This document shows, in pieces, positions 6,302-9,111 of a stretch of 9,111 nucleotides of DNA. The notes under the pieces were generated by a model that saw only the letters and a program-made list of their open reading frames with translations, was not told the DNA's origin and ran no database searches. Position 1 is the stretch's first letter, and each line of letters opens with the position of its first letter. The position numbers and the translations under genes are program-made. Location of the stretch: positions 19,727-28,837 of the forward strand of contig DCZN01000014.1 in assembly GCA_002331625.1 (NCBI GenBank). The letters are read 5' to 3'. The stretch is from Nitrospira sp. UBA2083 (GTDB lineage: Bacteria > Nitrospirota > Nitrospiria > Nitrospirales > Nitrospiraceae).

Positions 6302-7236
6302 TGCTACAACCGAAGTTGAAATCTAAGGTCCGGTGTACCGACCTCGACGTGGGCGAGGTGACGAAAGTCATACTCGATCCGCTGTCTCACGAAATCAGTC
6401 ACATTGTCATCTCCATGAACGGCAGTGGGGAACGGCAGGTGGCGATCGGCCATGTGCAGGCGGTCACGGATGACGTCGTGCAGCTGCGGGTACAATCACG
6501 AGATATTGCGGCGTTGCCTCCGTTCAAGCGAGAGGATTATGTCACCACGCATGAGGTTGAAATCTCGCACCTGGAAGACAATATCCATGTGACGCCTGGG
6601 GAAGTGTTGGTTCCGCTCCCTGATTTGGAAAAGAGCGTCAAGCGACGCACGTTTTTCATGAACTTCACCCATGTTATTGGGTTCTTGATCGGACTTCCAT
6701 TCGCATGGCCGATTCTTCGTTTCTTGATGAAGCCGATGTATGCGGAGTTTGACAATGCATGGCTGAAAGTCGGAAACGTGAGCAAGATCAAGCAAGAGGA
6801 CGTTGGTGTTCAGTTCAAATACAAGAAAATGGTGAAAGAAGTGTACATGCCGGAGTACGAAGTAGAAAAGAATGTCTGGATTCTCCGCACGACTCCGGAG
6901 CTGCTCGAGAAAGTCTACCAAGGGAAGGATCTTGAATTTCGCGATGCCAAGGGGAAGACGATCTGGACCAACAAAAAAGACGTCCCCTATATCGCGTTTT
7001 CCGGCAAGTGCCCTCATCTCGGGTGTGGGTTCAAGTGGCGGCAACATAAGACACTCGGGCAAGTGTTTCTCTGCCCGTGTCACTTGAGTATTTACGATGC
7101 CGGAGGGAAAGTGCTCGACGGGCCGGCGCCACGCTCCTTGGACGCGTTACCGCTGAAAGTCTCGGCAAGTGGTGAAGTTGAGGTCATCGACATGGAATTT
7201 AAGGCCGGCACGAAGTCGCAGATCAGGATTGTGTGA
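6301..7236 (+). CDS. petA: PRC-barrel/Rieske [2Fe-2S] fusion protein of the bc complex
   Basis: The 311-residue product has an N-terminal PRC-barrel-like domain (about 1-75: DLDVGEVTKVILDPLSHEI, then ERQVAIGHVQAVTDD). A connector and a single membrane span follow (about 117-140, FFMNFTHVIGFLIGLP), then the Rieske domain. The cluster ligands are C237 and H239 (CPHLGC) and C258 and H261 (CPCH). The disulfide pair C242/C260 is present, so a high-potential bc/b6f-type centre is expected. The second box reads CPCHLS where most complexes have CPCHGS. The Rieske head takes an electron from quinol bound to cytochrome b and passes it to a cytochrome c. With the span oriented normally, the PRC domain is cytoplasmic, an uncommon addition. 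The start ATG overlaps the stop of the preceding gene, and cytochrome b follows after 12 nt. Confidence 0.94.
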   Translation: MLQPKLKSKVRCTDLDVGEVTKVILDPLSHEISHIVISMNGSGERQVAIGHVQAVTDDVVQLRVQSRDIAALPPFKREDYVTTHEVEISHLEDNIHVTPGEVLVPLPDLEKSVKRRTFFMNFTHVIGFLIGLPFAWPILRFLMKPMYAEFDNAWLKVGNVSKIKQEDVGVQFKYKKMVKEVYMPEYEVEKNVWILRTTPELLEKVYQGKDLEFRDAKGKTIWTNKKDVPYIAFSGKCPHLGCGFKWRQHKTLGQVFLCPCHLSIYDAGGKVLDGPAPRSLDALPLKVSASGEVEVIDMEFKAGTKSQIRIV

Positions 7237-7248
7237 GAGTGTGACGAC

Positions 7249-8376
7249 ATGGACATGAAGCATTCATCTCCCGCAGCGATCCCTGATCATCAGCCAAGTA
7301 CGACGGAAAAGGTCCTTGCCTTCCTGGACGAGCGCCTTGGTCTCAAGGAAATGCAGGCGAAGATGCTCAATGAGCCGATTCCAGGCGGTTCTCGTTGGGC
7401 CTATGTGTTCGGTTCCGTCCTCCTGTTTATTTTTGCGATGCAGGCGCTGACCGGTATCCTGCTCATGTTCTATTATGTGCCGACGGCCGACCACGCATAT
7501 GATAGTACGCAGTACATTATCCACGATGTCGACTATGGCTGGTTCCTGCTCAGTTATCACTTCTGGGGATCCAGCGCGATGGTTGTGTGTGTGGTGGCTC
7601 ACATGTCGCAGGTGTTTCTCTGGGGAGCGTACAAGAAGCCACGTGAACTCCTGTGGTTGGTTGGCCTCGCGTTGTTCGGCATTGTGATCACCTTCGGGTT
7701 CACGGGTTACCTATTACCCTGGGATCAACGCGCATTTTGGGCGACACTCGTGGGCGTCGAAATCTTGGATAAAGTGCCCCTCGTCGGTGATTTTATAGCC
7801 CGGTTTCTGAAGGGTGGGGCGACTCCAGGTCAAATGACCTTGAGCCGTTTCTTTGTGCTTCATGTCATGATTCTGCCGGCGGCACTCATGGCCTTGGCTG
7901 GGTTGCATCTGTTTTTATTTCGTGTGGCCGCTCCGGCGGGACCTTATAAGGGGACCACGGAGGAAATCAAAGCCAAGACCGACTATTTCTTCCCCCGTCA
8001 GATTTGGAAGGACATCGTCGGGATGGCCTTCGTCTTTATCGGTCTTTGCGCGCTCGCGCTCTGGGAACCGGTCGTGTTGCTCGATAAGGCGACGCCGGAT
8101 CCTGGCGAGTACCATCCCGAGCCTGAATGGTATTTCCTTTTCTACTTTCAATTGCTGAGGCTCAAGCTGTTCGCCGGTCAGTTCGGCCAGTTCATGGGTG
8201 CCGTCGCATTGCCGGTGGTGTTCATGGTGGTACTCGTGGCCCTTCCATTTTTCGATAAGGACCCTGAGCGGAATATCTTTAAACGGCCGATCGCCTTGAT
8301 CATTTGGATTGCGATCATGGTCGTCATCGCACTCTTTACGGTGGCGGCAGTCATTAATCGTGAGTTTTTGGATTAA
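7249..8376 (+). CDS. petB: Cytochrome b, b6 and subunit IV fused
   Basis: The 375-residue di-heme cytochrome b forms the quinol-oxidising and quinone-reducing core of the complex. The second span carries H104 and H118 (14 apart) and the fourth H205 and H220 (15 apart). The 15-residue spacing is the b6f-type arrangement; bc1 proteins have 14. The Qo-site motif PEWY is at 292-295. Seven spans are visible: four of the b6 part, then three corresponding to subunit IV, so the two chains of b6f are one here, without the eighth span of bc1 cytochrome b. The first span reads YVFGS where b6 has a cysteine (YCLGG-like), so a covalently bound heme ci is not expected. ATG 7249 is taken as start, 12 nt after the Rieske stop; ATG 7255 is an alternative two codons later. 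Confidence 0.95.
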   Translation: MDMKHSSPAAIPDHQPSTTEKVLAFLDERLGLKEMQAKMLNEPIPGGSRWAYVFGSVLLFIFAMQALTGILLMFYYVPTADHAYDSTQYIIHDVDYGWFLLSYHFWGSSAMVVCVVAHMSQVFLWGAYKKPRELLWLVGLALFGIVITFGFTGYLLPWDQRAFWATLVGVEILDKVPLVGDFIARFLKGGATPGQMTLSRFFVLHVMILPAALMALAGLHLFLFRVAAPAGPYKGTTEEIKAKTDYFFPRQIWKDIVGMAFVFIGLCALALWEPVVLLDKATPDPGEYHPEPEWYFLFYFQLLRLKLFAGQFGQFMGAVALPVVFMVVLVALPFFDKDPERNIFKRPIALIIWIAIMVVIALFTVAAVINREFLD

Positions 8377-8398
8377 GTAATCGTCGCAAACAGGAATT

Positions 8399-9111
8399 AT
8401 GGCAGAAGAACGTGAGTCGATGTCGCCAACTCAGATAGGGTTTGGGATCCTGTGGCCGGCCTGCTGGGCGGGTATTCCCATCAAGGCCGTGTTTGCCGTG
8501 ATGTTTATGGCCATGGGCTTGGTGCAATTCGAAGGACGGTTTGGGTTAGCGTTTTTGATGCTGCTGGCGAGTCCGGTCACGGTCTTTGCCGCTCCGATCA
8601 TCATGGCCATGTATGAGACACACTTTGGTGAAGGGATCGGCCTGTCGCTCATCTTCGGAGCCGACGCCCGCACTGATATCTGGGCGCTGGGCGTGGTTGG
8701 TCAAACATTTTTCCTGGAGCGCCTACGGAAAGAACCGCCGCATGACGGGCTCGGTTTTGCGATTTGGTGGAGAACAGCCGCCATTGGGACGTTTTTCCTT
8801 CCGATGCTCTGGTGGGCCGTAAGCCATGTGACGGACACCGCAATTTCTGCCTCGCATTCGATGGCTGAAATGGAGAGTTTGCGGCATCTTTTTGATACCG
8901 GTCTACCGGTAGCAGAGCGCATCGGTCTTGAATTAACAATTTGGGGGACCATTTCATTTGCAGTCCTCATGGTGTTGGCGACGATCGGTGTCTCAATCCT
9001 TGGGCAGTTCATCCGGAGGATGGCAGAAGACGCCCGTCCGTCGCCAGAGGATTATCAGGGGCTCATTACCCGTTGGGATCTGATGCGTGTGCCGGCCGAT
9101 CAGGGACTGAT
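8399..9111 (+). CDS. Polytopic membrane protein, 3' end beyond the window
   Basis: I do not recognise this family. The frame is open from ATG 8399 (AGGA at 8392-8395, close spacing) to the window end, giving 237 residues so far. Four hydrophobic segments are visible (about 22-43, 49-72, 122-143 and 175-202). Between the second and third lies a soluble loop with FGADARTDIWALGVVGQTFF and LRKEPPHDG. After the fourth comes a hydrophilic stretch (RRMAEDARPSPEDYQGLITRWD). Histidines exist (for example SHV and SHS near the third span), but there is no CXXCH and no iron-sulfur motif. It does not resemble CydB. It starts 22 nt after the cytochrome b stop, so it is probably the next cistron of the operon and may be an extra subunit of the complex or an assembly factor. 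Confidence 0.83.
   Translation, partial: MAEERESMSPTQIGFGILWPACWAGIPIKAVFAVMFMAMGLVQFEGRFGLAFLMLLASPVTVFAAPIIMAMYETHFGEGIGLSLIFGADARTDIWALGVVGQTFFLERLRKEPPHDGLGFAIWWRTAAIGTFFLPMLWWAVSHVTDTAISASHSMAEMESLRHLFDTGLPVAERIGLELTIWGTISFAVLMVLATIGVSILGQFIRRMAEDARPSPEDYQGLITRWDLMRVPADQGL

Noticed and set aside
6496..7083. Long minus-strand open frame (195 codons) opposite the Rieske gene
   Set aside because: It is fully antisense to a clear Rieske coding sequence, its translation has no recognisable domain, and it is explained by the codon use of the + strand gene.
1..9111. CRISPR array, tRNA/rRNA, transposase or phage genes
   Set aside because: I saw no regularly spaced repeats, no tRNA-like cloverleaf, no rRNA sequence and no transposase or integrase motif in any frame.

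Overview
This window most likely comes from a Nitrospira-like bacterium (phylum Nitrospirota) or a close physiological relative. It is a moderately GC-rich, Gram-negative type chromosome with a hopanoid-lipid gene and a cytochrome bc-type respiratory operon that also contains a cytochrome bd-like subunit I and membrane-anchored c-type cytochromes. The taxon is an inference from gene content and protein character. No rRNA or other phylogenetic marker is present. All convincing genes are on the + strand.

Positions 1-655 hold no convincing gene. There are remnants of two short reading frames that could be a decayed gene, and then a very good sigma70-type promoter (528-556). Next comes hpnH (656-1672), a radical SAM adenosylhopene synthase for extended hopanoids, followed by a small conserved-looking cytoplasmic protein (1735-2127). 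The gap 2128-2296 contains a hairpin just after that gene, a near-consensus promoter, and a second GC-rich hairpin with a pyrimidine/T-rich tail inside the predicted leader of the next gene. That gene (2297-2842) encodes an exported protein with a carboxypeptidase-regulatory-like beta-sandwich, a C-terminal membrane anchor and a basic tail. A strong terminator (2946-2989) closes this part.

The second half (3088 to the window end) is a respiratory cluster. It holds a lipoprotein mono-heme cytochrome c, a cytochrome bd subunit I-like protein without a CydB partner in the window, a triple-membrane-span coiled-coil cytochrome c, a PRC-barrel/Rieske fusion, and a cytochrome b with fused b6 and subunit IV parts. 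It ends with the start of an unrecognised polytopic membrane protein that runs off the window. From 3747 on the gene gaps are 38, -1, 12 and 22 nt, so these five genes look like one operon. The parts needed for a quinol:cytochrome c oxidoreductase (Rieske, cytochrome b, cytochrome c) are all present. The bd-like subunit and the last membrane protein look like extra subunits of a variant complex III. In a nitrite-oxidising or similar chemolithoautotroph such a complex could run in either direction, with reverse electron flow to quinone; that is inference.
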